The notes under the pieces: generated by a model
Databases searched by the model: none
Told to the model about the DNA's origin: nothing
What the model saw: the letters and a program-made list of their open reading frames with translations, nothing else
Shown: in pieces, positions 50,623-60,359 of the stretch
Layout: every line of letters starts with the position of its first letter
Position numbering within the stretch: position 1 is the first letter of the stretch
Program-made: the position numbers and the translations under genes
Source: JAKZRT01 sp965247915
GTDB taxonomy: Bacteria > Pseudomonadota > Alphaproteobacteria > Rhodobacterales > Rhodobacteraceae
Direction: 5' to 3'
Assembly: GCA_965247915.1 (NCBI GenBank)
Contig: OZ252048.1
Span: 3,348,001-3,412,000, forward strand
Length of the DNA: 64,000 nt

Positions 50623-52696
50623 GGCGCGGGCTCCTTCCTGACCAACAGCAGGCTGCCGTCGCTTTGGCCCACGGCGCGAAAGGCGCTGGTGACGATGGTC
50701 GAGGTCTCGGCCTCGACGATCACCGCCGGTCCGTCGACGACTAACCCCGGCCCCATGGCCGCGCGTGAAACTTCGGTCGCCGTCACTTGCGCGCGCAGCG
50801 CCGCGTCGTAAAAGCTGCGCGTCTCGGTCGTCTTGTGCGCCGTCCCGTTTTCACGCCGCGCAACTATGTCGGGCGCGGGCGGCGTAGTAGTGACCACCAG
50901 CGACCAATTGGCGATCTCGACCGCCAGCCCGTCGATGGTCCGGCCAAACAGGGTTTCATAGGCCTCGGCAAAGGCCGCGCCGATCATCTCACGATCCTCT
51001 GGCCCGAACGCGCGGTAGGGCAGCGGCACCGGAATTTCCCAGCCCTGCCCGGCATAGCGCATCAGTGCCGTCAGCCGCGTCTGCGTCGCGGCCCCGTCAG
51101 CGCCCTGGTCGACAAACTTCTGCGCTTCGGTCTGCATCGCGACGAGGGCCGTATTGACCGCGTCCGCATCAAAGTCAACCAGCCGCTGAAACAGCCCGCG
51201 CGTGGCCTCGTAACTGAACGGCGCTTTGAGAAACCCGAATGGCCGAGCCAACCCCCGCCCCGGGCGGCACCAACACCGCATCGATGCCCAGTTTTTCGCA
51301 TTGCCGGCAGGCGTGCAGCGGCGCACCGTCGCCAAAAGCGACCATCGTGTAATGTTCGATATCGCGACCGTTCTCCACGGCATGCACCCGCGCCGTGTTG
51401 GCCATGTTTTCGTCTACCATCTCGGTCACGCCAAAGGCGGTCTCGGTCACGCCAAGGCCGATCTTTTCGGCCAGATGCCCTTCGACCGCCGCCACCGCAT
51501 CGCCCTCTGACAACAGTATCGTCCCGCCCGCAAAATTCGCCGCATCCAGTCGCCCGAGGACCAGATTGGCATCGGTCACGGTTGGCTCGGTGCCACCGCG
51601 CTGATAACACGCCGGTCCCGGCTCGGATCCGGCTGAACGCGGCCCCACCTGGATGCGCCCCATGGCGTCGATGGATGCGATCGACCCGCCGCCAGCACCG
51701 ATCTCGACCATCTCGACAACCGGCGTCGACACCACCAGCCCCGAGCCCTTTTTGAACCGGTAACTGCGCGCAATCTCGAAGGTATTCGCGGTTTTCGGCT
51801 TGCCGTCCTCGATCAGGCAAATCTTGGCGGTGGTCCCGCCCATGTCGAACGACAGCACCTTGTCCAGCCCAAACGCCCTTGCCCGGTCGGCGGCGAAAAT
51901 CGCCCCCCCCGGCAGGCCCCGATTCCAGCAATCGCACCGGTTCCAGCGCTGCCGTTTCCACCGAAATCAGCCCGCCGCCCGAATGCAGCATGAACACCGG
52001 CGCCTCGATCCCGACCGCGCGCAGACGCTCGACCAAACGCCCGATATAGGCCGCCACCCGGGGCCGCACATAGGCGTTGACGATCACCGTGTTGAACCGC
52101 GGCAGTTCGCGCATCTGCGGCGATATCACCGACGACAGCGATACCGACAGCCCCGGTGCCGCCTGCGCCAGCGCCGCGCCGACCATGCGTTCGTGCGCGT
52201 CGTTCGTGTAGGCGTGGATCAGCCCGACCGCCACGGATGCGTACCCGCCTTCGATCACGCGGCCCACGACCTCGGCCACCTCGCCCGGGTCCAGCGCTAA
52301 CAGGACCGCCCCGTCGGGGACCATGCGTTCGGCCAGGGTAAACCGGTCTTGGCGCGGGATCAGGGGCTTGGGCAGCTCGAGGTTCAGATCATACTGCTCG
52401 AACCGGTTTTCCGACCGCATTTCAATGACATCGCGAAAGCCCTGCGTGGTGATGAAGGCGGTGCGCGCGCCCTGGCGCTGGATCAGCGCATTGGTGACCA
52501 GCGTGGTGCCGTGGATCACCTGGCCGATGTCCCGCGCCGCCACCCCGGCTCCGGCGCAGGCATTTTCAATCGCCGCCATGATCGCGTTTTCGGGGTGTTC
52601 GTGTTCGGTCAGCACCTTGGCCGTGGCCAGGCCGCGGCTATGCTCCAGCGCCACATCCGTGAAGGTCCCGCCAATATCCACCCCGACCCGGATCAT
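50619..52696 (-). pseudogene. hyuA: Hydantoinase A / oxoprolinase subunit A, second copy, with two frameshifts
   Basis: Full-length family coverage of about 690 aa, but in three frames. The first frame starts at ATG 52696 (MIRVGVDIGGTFTDVAL) and runs to RLLESGPAGG. There a run of eight C residues (51903-51910) shifts the frame to the one reading AADRARAFGLDKVLSFDMGG and VEMVEIGAGGGSIASI. A second shift near 51240 moves to FGFLKAPFSYEATRG and on to the stop at 50619. Each shift equals one extra base. The homopolymer suggests a sequencing slip or strand-slippage mutation. Flanking genes are intact, so it may be functional in the real genome. Confidence 0.75.
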
Positions 52697-52699
52697 GGC

Positions 52700-53971
52700 T
52701 CAGACCACCCCGTTCCATATCTGGTTGGCGGTGAACGCCACCCCGTACAGCCGCGCCCGCAGACCCGGCATCGCCAGCGGCTCGATCCCGGTGACCGGCA
52801 GCGGCAGTTGGTCCTCGGGCGTACCGGTCAGCAGATCGGCCATCGCCCGGCCGAAGATAGTGCCGGTGGTGATGCCGCGCCCGTTGTAGCAGATCGGCGA
52901 GTAAACGCCCTGATCCAGCCTGGCGATGCGCGGCAGGTGATCGGGGGTCATGGCCACATCGCCCTCCCAGGCGTCTTCGAACTCGACCGGCCCGAGCCCC
53001 GGAAAAACCTTCGAAATCTGCCTTTTCGCCCAGGCCCGCGACACGCCCTTATCGACGCTGCCGATCAGCGGACCAAGCGTGCCGATGATTAGCCGGTCGC
53101 AGGCGTCGCGGCGGAAATGGCGCAATATCCGCCCGGTATCCCAAAGCCCCTGCCGCCCGGTCAGAATATGATTGGCCTCGCGTCCCAGCCGTCTGGTGGA
53201 GAACTGAAAGAGCGGCAGGGCGGTGAACATGTCCCTCAGACCGGGCCAGAGATCGCCGGTATAGGCGTTGGTGCCCAGAACCACCGTCCGCGCGCTCAGC
53301 GTTCCGCGCGCCGTCTCGACCCGCCAGCCGCGGCCATCGCGCACCAGCCCGGTCACCGCCGTGCCGGTGCTGATCCGCGCCCCCGCGGCCCCGGCGGCCC
53401 GCGCCAGCCCCCGGCAATAGGCCATCGGGTTGATCGTGCCCGCGCGGTGGTCCAACAGCCCGCCGTAAAACGCTCCGCTGCCAGTCAAGTCGGCGACTTC
53501 GCCCTTCGACAAAAGCCGCACCGGCGCGCCCATCTCGGCCCAGGTCCGCGCGCGCCCTTCCAGATTGCGCAACCCCGATGGCGCATGGGCGGCGTGGATG
53601 GTGCCGGTCCGCGTCGCCTCGCAGCGGATCTGGTGCTTTTCGATCAGGTCAAAGACGGCCTGCGGCCCGTCGCCGAAGGTTTTCAGGAACGACGGCCCGT
53701 ATTTGGCCCCCAGCTTGTCGCGCACCTGGGCCGGCGGCAGCCAGACCCCGGCGTTGACCAGACCCGCACTGCGCCCCGACCCGCCGAAGCCAATCTGATG
53801 GGCCTCGAAGACATGCGCCGAAAGACCCTTTTCGACCGCATGAAGGGCGGTGGACAGCCCGGTGAACCCGGCCCCGACAATCGCCACATCCACCGATCCA
53901 GACACATCGCGGACCGGCGCGTGGTCGGCCTCGCGCGCGGTTCGGTCCCAAAGCGATATTGCGTCTCGCAT
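52700..53971 (-). CDS. FAD-dependent oxidoreductase (DAO family)
   Basis: A 423-aa flavoenzyme of the D-amino-acid/amine oxidase type, close to PuuB-like oxidases. The dinucleotide motif VDVAIVGAGFTGLSTALHA is near residue 35, GFGGSGRSAGLVNAG follows, and the C-terminal YNGRGITTGTIFGR holds the second FAD contact. It would oxidise an amine or N-alkyl amino acid, producing an imine or aldehyde. ATG 53971 follows GGGGAG. First gene of the operon with HyuA 3 bp behind it; likely substrates are N-substituted amino acids or cyclic derivatives. Confidence 0.85.
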   Translation of the reverse strand: MRDAISLWDRTAREADHAPVRDVSGSVDVAIVGAGFTGLSTALHAVEKGLSAHVFEAHQIGFGGSGRSAGLVNAGVWLPPAQVRDKLGAKYGPSFLKTFGDGPQAVFDLIEKHQIRCEATRTGTIHAAHAPSGLRNLEGRARTWAEMGAPVRLLSKGEVADLTGSGAFYGGLLDHRAGTINPMAYCRGLARAAGAAGARISTGTAVTGLVRDGRGWRVETARGTLSARTVVLGTNAYTGDLWPGLRDMFTALPLFQFSTRRLGREANHILTGRQGLWDTGRILRHFRRDACDRLIIGTLGPLIGSVDKGVSRAWAKRQISKVFPGLGPVEFEDAWEGDVAMTPDHLPRIARLDQGVYSPICYNGRGITTGTIFGRAMADLLTGTPEDQLPLPVTGIEPLAMPGLRARLYGVAFTANQIWNGVV

Positions 53972-54084
53972 GCGTGCTGCCGCTCCCCGGTCCCGCCGCG
54001 ATCGGTCCGGCGGCAAGGCGCGATCTTGCACAGGGCCCGGGGATGTGTCCACAGTGGACTTCACGCAAGTTGCCGGAGCGCGCA

Positions 54085-54486
54085 ATGCAGAAACTGAAAA
54101 CCAGCGCCGCCGCGATGGTCGCCGCCGCCCGCGCCCGGATTGCCGAGGTCGAGACCGCCGATGCGATCGCCATGCTGGGTGACCCGGACGTGGTGATCGT
54201 CGATATCCGCGACATCCGCGAACGCGCACGCAGCGGGTTCATTCCCGGCAGCCTGCACGCCCCGCGCGGCATGATCGAGTTCTGGGTCGATCCCGAAAGC
54301 CCCTATTTCAAACCGGTGTTCGGCGAGGACCGCCGATTCATCTTCCACTGCGCCAGCGGCTGGCGCTCGGCGCTGACGGTGGCCACGTTGGCCGACATGG
54401 GGTTTGACGCCGCGCATCTGCGCGAAGGGTTTGCGGCCTGGGTGGATCAGGACGGGCCGGTGGAGAGATACGAGGATAAGGGATAG
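54085..54486 (+). CDS. Rhodanese-like domain protein
   Basis: A 133-aa single-domain rhodanese. The opening helix is MQKLKTSAAAMVAAARARIA, followed by VVIVDIRDIRERARSGFIPG and the active-site loop FHCASGWRSALT with the catalytic cysteine. Such proteins transfer sulfane sulfur or act in cyanide and thiosulfate metabolism. ATG 54085 is chosen because the family begins here; the frame extends upstream but overlaps the divergent oxidase. It diverges from that operon. Confidence 0.85.
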   Translation: MQKLKTSAAAMVAAARARIAEVETADAIAMLGDPDVVIVDIRDIRERARSGFIPGSLHAPRGMIEFWVDPESPYFKPVFGEDRRFIFHCASGWRSALTVATLADMGFDAAHLREGFAAWVDQDGPVERYEDKG

Positions 54487-54597
54487 CGGATATTGGCCCA
54501 AATTCTTGGTCTGCAGGGTGGCTTCGAACCGTTCGCGGACCCATGAGGGCGCATGGACCATTGAAGTTTTGTGCCATACCCGGACGCGTTATGATGG

Positions 54598-55392
54598 ATG
54601 AAAGACGAATTATGTGCGGAGTTGCGATCGATGGACCTCAGAAAATTCTGTCAGACGAAACACAATATTCGGGATGAGTGCAACACACTGCAACTCGGTA
54701 CGTTCTCCTACTACAGAAACATGGATTCCGAATTTTCAATTGCCGACGGCGATGAAGGTTCGGTGCGGTATCGAAGTTCCCTGCCGGAAGGTACAGAGAT
54801 CAGTAGCGCAGAATAGAATGTGATCACGGGCGGAGCAGCAACAATCCATGACAAAATATCCTCTAATGATATGTTGCAAAAGCCGCTCGGAGCGGTGAAA
54901 TTCAAGGCTGAAGGAAGTGAAATTATTTTTGGAGAGGATGGCGTAGCCAGAATAAAACCAGGACTGATTGAAACGGAACTATCTTTTCCAAATTGTTATA
55001 TTTTCTGTTGTTCAATTTCTGACACAGTTGGTGATGCCCCTAAACCATCTGATATCTCTCCAGAATACGACTCCAGTTACCTGATACCCAGCCAAAATGT
55101 GAACGCATTTGCTGATTCTTTGGCGAACCTTTTGGGACCAAGCATCAATCTAGAGGATTTGAGCTTGGCAGATGGACGAATTGCGGGAAGCCACATATCT
55201 ACACTCGGTCAACCGTATAAAGTGAGATGCCTGCATGGACCGGTCGAGTACAAAGAAGAGAAGACGGTGATCTTAAAAGGTGCTAGCGATTTTCAAGAAA
55301 ACTCGTGGATCCAAATTTTCTTTCAGTCAATGTTCTGGAAAGATGCAAGGGCACCTCGATTTATTGACATTCTGAGGGCATATTATGCCTGA
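54598..55392 (+). pseudogene. AT-rich orphan gene with an internal TAG, unknown function
   Basis: One frame runs from ATG 54598 to TAA 55392 with a TAG at 54814-54816 in the middle (SSAE stop NVITGGAATIHD). A tryptophan codon TGG changed to TAG would explain it. The reading would give 264 aa. Composition is far more AT-rich than the backbone and codon use is unlike its neighbours, so it was probably acquired. The opening MDLRKFCQTKHNIRDECNTL and LGTFSYYRNMDSEFSIADGDEG is not recognised. It lies next to a transposon, and may be a dead or weakly expressed accessory gene. Confidence 0.5.
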
Positions 55393-56164
55393 TTTCGGTT
55401 CTATCGGCCATCGGCACGCTGGGTTTTAGGTGGTCAGTCTCGATCCTTAATCCGCGCCGGGCATTGGTGGCGCAGATCGCCACAGCATCCTCGTGTTTTC
55501 ATACCGGGAATGGGTTTAGGCGGTGCAACTGGCCAAGCCGCCGGATGTTGTAGGCAAGGTTCTTCATCCCGATCCTGGCCCTGGCCCGCGCCAGACCGAT
55601 GGTTCGCACCAGCGTGCCACCCATGTCGTTCGCCTGCGCGCCGAACACATGCTCGACACGGACACGAACCGAGGATTTCGTCCTGTTGCTTTTCATTGCC
55701 TGTTCGGTCAGAGGCCTGCCCCGTTTGCCCTTGCGGTGGATGCGGCTTGTCAGTCCTCTCGCCCTGAGCTTCGCCTCGATTTCTTCCGACCGGTAGGCCG
55801 CATCTGCCCAGACCCTGGAGGCGGTGTTGCCGCGCATCAGCAACTCGTCCACCACCTGGCTGTCGTGAACGGCAGCGCCCGTGACGTGATAGCGCCGGAT
55901 CAGTTTGTGCTTACGATCGACATTCACATGGTTCTTGTAGCCATAGTGGCTTTTGCCGTGCTTTTTGGTCCAGCGTGCATCAACGTCCTTCTGTGATCGC
56001 TTGGCAGGCTTGTTTTCCCAGTCTTCCGGCACCTCGCCACCCTTGATCGCCGCGTTTTCCGCGCGCGTGTTGTGGTTGCGCGGCACCGGCACGATGGACG
56101 CGTCCAGTATCTGGCCGCCCCGTGCAATGTAGCCCTGCCGCGCCAGATGTCCGTCAAAGAGTTT

Positions 56165-57194
56165 GGCTCAGTTTACGAACTGTATGTGTTCATGGTATGT
56201 TCTTTTTGGGTTCAGGGAGATAGCGAATGTCGATGGACAATGAACAATTTCAGTGCTGGCTTGCCGGGATAGACAGCCTCAGCGCTGCACAGCGTAGAGA
56301 GGCCGAAGCGGTATTTTCAGGGCGGACAGGGTCGGGTTCCTCGCTTGCCGCGGTCGAACTTGCGGTGGATGCTGATAGGCACTGTCCGCATTGCGGCAAG
56401 CCCGGTGCGGTGTCACGGGGCAAGGCACGGGGCCTGCGTCGTTACCAGTGCAAGATCTGTCGGCGCACATTCAACGCCGCTACCGGCACGCCCTTGTCCG
56501 GGCTTCACTACAAAGACCGATGGTTGGCCTTTGGCGGATGCCTGGCTGCGGGAGAAACGGTTCGGGCGTCAGCCGATCACTGTAATCTTGCCGTCAACAC
56601 GGCATTCCGTTGGCGTCACCGGTTTCTGGAGGCTGCAAAGAAGGCCCCGCAAAAGCTCAAAGGGATCGTCGAGGTCGATGAAACCTATGTTCTGGAGAGC
56701 CACAAGGGACAGAGAACCCTCGACCGCAAGCCCCGCAAAAGAGGCGGCAAGGCTGGCAAGCGCGGCCTGTCGTGCGAACAGGTGCCGGTTCTAGTGGCTG
56801 CCGACCGTAATGGCACGACATTCAGCACGGTTCTTCCGGTGGTTAATGCCGACACGCTGAAACAGGCGATCAGCCCGGTCGTCGACAGGGACATCGTGCT
56901 GGTGTCCGACGGTCACCGCGGCTATCCGCCCTGCGCGACAGCAATGGGCGTTCGCCACGAAGCCCTCAATCTGTCAGCCGGCGAACGGGCCCGGGGCGCC
57001 TTTCATATTCAGACGGTCAACAGCCGCCACAGCCAACTGAAGGATTTCCTGCGCCGCTACCGTGGCATCGCAACAAAATATCTCGACAACTACCTGCAAT
57101 GGTTTCATCTCATCAAACTCACACCACAGACCTCGCCGCGAGCCTGTTTGGCCGCTGCTATCACACGCCATGCATACAGTTCGTAAACTGAGCC
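56165..57194 (+). mobile_element. Complete IS1595-family insertion sequence (1030 bp) with 8-bp target duplication
   Basis: The ends are perfect 22-bp inverted repeats (56165-56186 and 57173-57194, starting GGCTCAGTTTACGAACTG). They are flanked by an 8-bp direct repeat AAGAGTTT at 56157-56164 and 57195-57202, the length expected for this family. It sits inside the transposase gene of an IS5-type element. Confidence 0.95.
56227..57186 (+). CDS. IS1595-family transposase
   Basis: A 319-aa transposase. A zinc ribbon (CPHCGKPGAVSRG, then QCKICRRTF) precedes the ISXO2-like DDE domain: KGIVEVDETYVLESHKG, IVLVSDGHRGYPPCA, FHIQTVNSRHSQLKDFLRRY. ATG 56227 follows CAGGGAG. Its stop lies inside the right terminal repeat. 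Intact, so it is probably active, and the fresh target duplication supports recent insertion. Confidence 0.93.
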   Translation: MSMDNEQFQCWLAGIDSLSAAQRREAEAVFSGRTGSGSSLAAVELAVDADRHCPHCGKPGAVSRGKARGLRRYQCKICRRTFNAATGTPLSGLHYKDRWLAFGGCLAAGETVRASADHCNLAVNTAFRWRHRFLEAAKKAPQKLKGIVEVDETYVLESHKGQRTLDRKPRKRGGKAGKRGLSCEQVPVLVAADRNGTTFSTVLPVVNADTLKQAISPVVDRDIVLVSDGHRGYPPCATAMGVRHEALNLSAGERARGAFHIQTVNSRHSQLKDFLRRYRGIATKYLDNYLQWFHLIKLTPQTSPRACLAAAITRHAYSS

Positions 57195-57719
57195 AAGAGT
57201 TTGAACAAATCATCCACCTTGCCCGCCTGCGCCAGCGCCTCGCGATACAGCCACACGGTCTTTGCGTCCGGCACCCGGTCACCAAGACCAAGACCCAGAA
57301 AACGCATAAACGAAAGCCGGTCCCGGATCTGGTATTCGACCTGATCGTCCGAAAGGTTGTAAAGCGCGCTCAGAACCAGGGTTTTGAACATCAGTACCGC
57401 GTCCATCGGCTTGCGCCCCGCGCGTGATTTCCGCTCACTTTCAGGCTTGCGCCAGACCTGCTCCAGAAGCGGGCGGAACTCTTCCCACGGTACAACTGCA
57501 TTGATCTCGACCAGCGGGTCCTTCTTCGCATCCAGGCTCTCGTAACGATCTGAAAGATCAAAAAAGCCCATCTGTGCCATGACTGCCATCCCTCCGCCGC
57601 ATCATCCTGCAAATCTACAGCGCGTTCACGCCAGATGCAATTTATAGAGGTGCCCGCAAGGTATTCGTCTGACAGGGAGTATCGGTTTGTCCTTTTCATA
57701 GAGCATCCGACCCATCGAT

Positions 57720-58125
57720 TTCTTCCCGTAAAAGAAGCACCAAAAGTTCTGCATCTGAACTATACACGCTCGCTACTTAAGTGAGCGAACCCGGCCGATG
57801 TCACATGCGATGCCGGGCCGACTGCGGGGTAGCGGACGTCAGGACCGGCCATCGCCGCAAACCGAAGCGAAGCATGAAATCTGATGGCACGGCTGGTCGC
57901 GGGCGTTAGATATAAGAGCGGTTTGCGTTATATCCGAGCCATTCGCGCCCCGGACCCGATCCGGGGCCTCGCTTTTTGCGATTGAGGTCCCGGGTCAGGC
58001 CCGGGACGTGGGTGATGCGCATTGGGTGCAAACTGCGATCTAGCTTTCTAACCACTTGCAATGCCCTTACCATTTAAGATCAACGCCTTAGCCCCTTGCT
58101 CAACCTTGAGCACATCTGCCAAATT
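57720..58125. repeat. Gene-free interval with two hairpins
   Basis: No gene is seen. It contains GCCCCGGA-CCCGA-TCCGGGGC (57947-57967) and GTCCCGGG-TCAGG-CCCGGGAC (57987-58007), 20 bp apart and sharing CCCGG. They resemble dispersed REP-like repeats of Rhodobacterales, placed downstream of the minus-strand aminotransferase gene, where they could protect the transcript end. Confidence 0.5.
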
Positions 58126-59052
58126 TTAACCCGCCGGACATTCCAGCGCGATCAGGTCCCGATAAAGCGCCCGGATCCGTTTCGTCAGCGGCCCGGCGCG
58201 GCCAGTCCCGATCACCCGCCCGTCGATTTCCGCGACCGGCGTCTGGGCCCCGAAAGTGCCGGTCAGGAACGCCTCGTCGGCGCCGTAGGTATCGACCAGC
58301 GAAAAGTTCCGCTGATGCACCTTGATCCCGTCGGCGCGGGCCAGCTCGATCACCTTGGCCCGCGTGATCCCGTTCAGGCAGTAATCGCAGGTCGAGGTCC
58401 AAAGCTGCCCCCTGCGGACGATGAAGAAATTGCAGGCGTTGGTGGTGTTGACGAAGCCGAAAGGGTCGAGCATCAGCGCCTCGTCCGCGCCGGCCCTGAG
58501 CGCGTGATTGAGCGCCACGATGCAGTTCAGCTTGGAATGCGAATTCAGCTTGGCATCCTGGGTCAGCGGCAGCCCCCGGTGATGCGGCACGGTGGCCAGC
58601 CGAATGCCTGCAACCGGCGCGACCGGTTTCGAATGTTCGGCGATAATCACCACGGTCGGCCCCGACAGGCTCAGATGCGGGTGCTGGAACGGCCTCGCCT
58701 TGACCCCGCGCGTCACCATCAGCCGAACATGCACGTCATGTGTCATTGCATTGGCCGCCAGCGTCGCCTGAAGCGCCGCCGCCACCGTGTCGCGGGTCAT
58801 GCCAATTTCAAGGTCGATATATTTCGCCGCCTCGAACAGCCGGTCCAGATGCGCATCCAGAAACGCCAGGCGCCCATGATAAAGCCGCAGCCCCTCCCAG
58901 ACCCCGTCGCCCAGCATGAACCCGCTGTCATAGACCGACACGACCGCCGCGTCGCGGTGCACGATCTGACCATCGACATAAATCTGAATGTCCCGATTGC
59001 GCGGATCATCCAGCCCATCATGGGTTGAAACGGAATCCGACAGTTCTGTCAT
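58126..59052 (-). CDS. Class IV (branched-chain/D-amino-acid type) aminotransferase
   Basis: A 308-aa fold-type IV PLP enzyme. The PLP lysine is K174 in NSHSKLNCIVALNHA, with the substrate-side E191 in GADEALML, followed by the cofactor phosphate site VNTTNACNFFIV. The N-terminal domain begins VDGQIVHRDAAVVSVYDSGFMLGDGVWEGLRLYHG. It belongs to the branched-chain/D-alanine/4-amino-4-deoxychorismate lyase group; the exact substrate cannot be set. The start is ATG 59052. It diverges from the Gfo/Idh/MocA gene. Confidence 0.9.
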   Translation of the reverse strand: MTELSDSVSTHDGLDDPRNRDIQIYVDGQIVHRDAAVVSVYDSGFMLGDGVWEGLRLYHGRLAFLDAHLDRLFEAAKYIDLEIGMTRDTVAAALQATLAANAMTHDVHVRLMVTRGVKARPFQHPHLSLSGPTVVIIAEHSKPVAPVAGIRLATVPHHRGLPLTQDAKLNSHSKLNCIVALNHALRAGADEALMLDPFGFVNTTNACNFFIVRRGQLWTSTCDYCLNGITRAKVIELARADGIKVHQRNFSLVDTYGADEAFLTGTFGAQTPVAEIDGRVIGTGRAGPLTKRIRALYRDLIALECPAG

Positions 59053-59157
59053 GCGGGCAGCCCTCCATCTCCGACCCATATCCACATTGCCCGCGCCGCG
59101 CAAATTGCAGGTCGGGTGATCGGGGCCTAAGATCGCCGAAACGCCAGCGAGGACCCC

Positions 59158-60336
59158 ATGACCAGCGATGCCGCCAACTATCCCGCCCCCGCCCGCCGTC
59201 TGCGCCTTGGCATGGTCGGCGGTGGTGGCGGCGGGCTGGTCGGAGAATGGCACTGGACCGGGGCGCGGGTGTCGAACCGCTGGGACCTTGTGGCCGGGGC
59301 GTTGTCGTCGCGTCCGGATGCGGCCCGCGCCGCGGGCCGCGCCTGGCTTTTGGCCGATGACCGCATCTATGTCGATTACGCTGAGATGGCCCGCGCCGAG
59401 GCGGCCCGGTCCGACGGCATCGACGCCGTGGCGATCTGCACCCCCAACCACACGCACCGCGCCATCGCCGAGGCGTTCATGGCCCAGGGCATCGACATTA
59501 TCTGCGACAAACCCATGGCGCTGACCCCCGAAGATTGCGAAGCACTTGAAGCGATGCAGGCCCGAACCGGCGTCGTTTTCGCGATCACCCATCCGTATGT
59601 CTTTCACCCCATGGTCCGCCAGGCCCGCGACATGATCGCCGACGGTGCCATCGGGCCGGTCCGCCAGGTGCTGATCGAATATGCCCAGGATCAGGCAAGC
59701 CAGGGCTTTGATGCGGATGACCGCAAAACCGTCTGGCGCCGCGACCCGGCCCGGTCCGGCCGCACCGCAGCCACCGGCGATATCGGCACGCACGCCTTTC
59801 AGATGCTGGAATACGTGACGCAAGCCCGCGTCGAAAAACTGCGCGCTGATTTCCACGTCTGCGGTGGCGACAAACCGCTGGAAGACACGGCGTTCATGAA
59901 CCTGCGGCTGGCCGGTGGCGCGCCCGGGTCGATGTGGGTCAGCCAAGCGGCACCCGGCAATTCCTGCGCGCTGAGCTTTCGGATTTTCGGGCAGAAGGGC
60001 GGGCTGAGCTGGAACCAGGAGGCCCCCGAACAGCTCCACTATGCGCGCTTCGGCGAGCCGACTCAGACACTTTATCGCGGCCACGGGCGCGGCATGACAC
60101 CCGCCGCCGAGCGCCTGGTCGGGCTGCCGCGCGGCCACTCCGAAGGCGTTCCGGACGCCTGGGGCAACCTTTACACCGAGATCGCAGTGGCGGTTGAAGC
60201 GCGGCGCGACGGGCGTACCCTGCCCCAGGGTTTATTAACCCTGCCGGACATCAACGAAGGTGCCCGCGGCGTGCGGTTCATCCACGCCGCCGCCGACAGC
60301 CACGAGGCCGGCGGGATCTGGGTCGAATTGGCATAG
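59158..60336 (+). CDS. Gfo/Idh/MocA-family oxidoreductase
   Basis: A 392-aa NAD(P)-dependent dehydrogenase of sugars or inositols. The Rossmann loop LGMVGGGGGGLVGEWH and the lysine motif GIDIICDKPMAL lead into the C-terminal alpha/beta domain with AATGDIGTHAFQMLEYVT. It is of the usual length. It lies before the PiT transporter on the opposite strand; no pathway partner is obvious. Confidence 0.9.
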   Translation: MTSDAANYPAPARRLRLGMVGGGGGGLVGEWHWTGARVSNRWDLVAGALSSRPDAARAAGRAWLLADDRIYVDYAEMARAEAARSDGIDAVAICTPNHTHRAIAEAFMAQGIDIICDKPMALTPEDCEALEAMQARTGVVFAITHPYVFHPMVRQARDMIADGAIGPVRQVLIEYAQDQASQGFDADDRKTVWRRDPARSGRTAATGDIGTHAFQMLEYVTQARVEKLRADFHVCGGDKPLEDTAFMNLRLAGGAPGSMWVSQAAPGNSCALSFRIFGQKGGLSWNQEAPEQLHYARFGEPTQTLYRGHGRGMTPAAERLVGLPRGHSEGVPDAWGNLYTEIAVAVEARRDGRTLPQGLLTLPDINEGARGVRFIHAAADSHEAGGIWVELA

Positions 60337-60359
60337 CGTCAGGCTGCATTGCTGCGGCA

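Larger units (their letters stand above)
55499..57589 (-). pseudogene. IS5-type transposase split by an IS1595 insertion
   Basis: The gene for a 350-aa transposase is in two parts. The first (57589 to 57195) encodes MAQMGFFDLSDRYESLDAKK with the DUF772-type helix MFKTLVLSALYNLSDDQVEY. The second (56164 to 55499) encodes ARQGYIARGGQILDASIVPV with the catalytic DDE part (KSHYGYKNHVNVDRKH, VWADAAYRSEEI). If the insertion and one copy of the 8-bp duplication are removed, the frame closes exactly (1053 bp), reading DDLFKL then FDGHLARQG. The transposase would otherwise be intact. Confidence 0.85.

Noticed and set aside
52349..54097. Plus-strand frames opposite the FAD oxidase
   Set aside because: Shadows; the oxidase has its FAD motifs and the usual start and length.
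57947..58007. Paired hairpins considered as a CRISPR array or an RNA gene
   Set aside because: Only two units, no regular spacers, no cas genes; they fit dispersed palindromic repeats.
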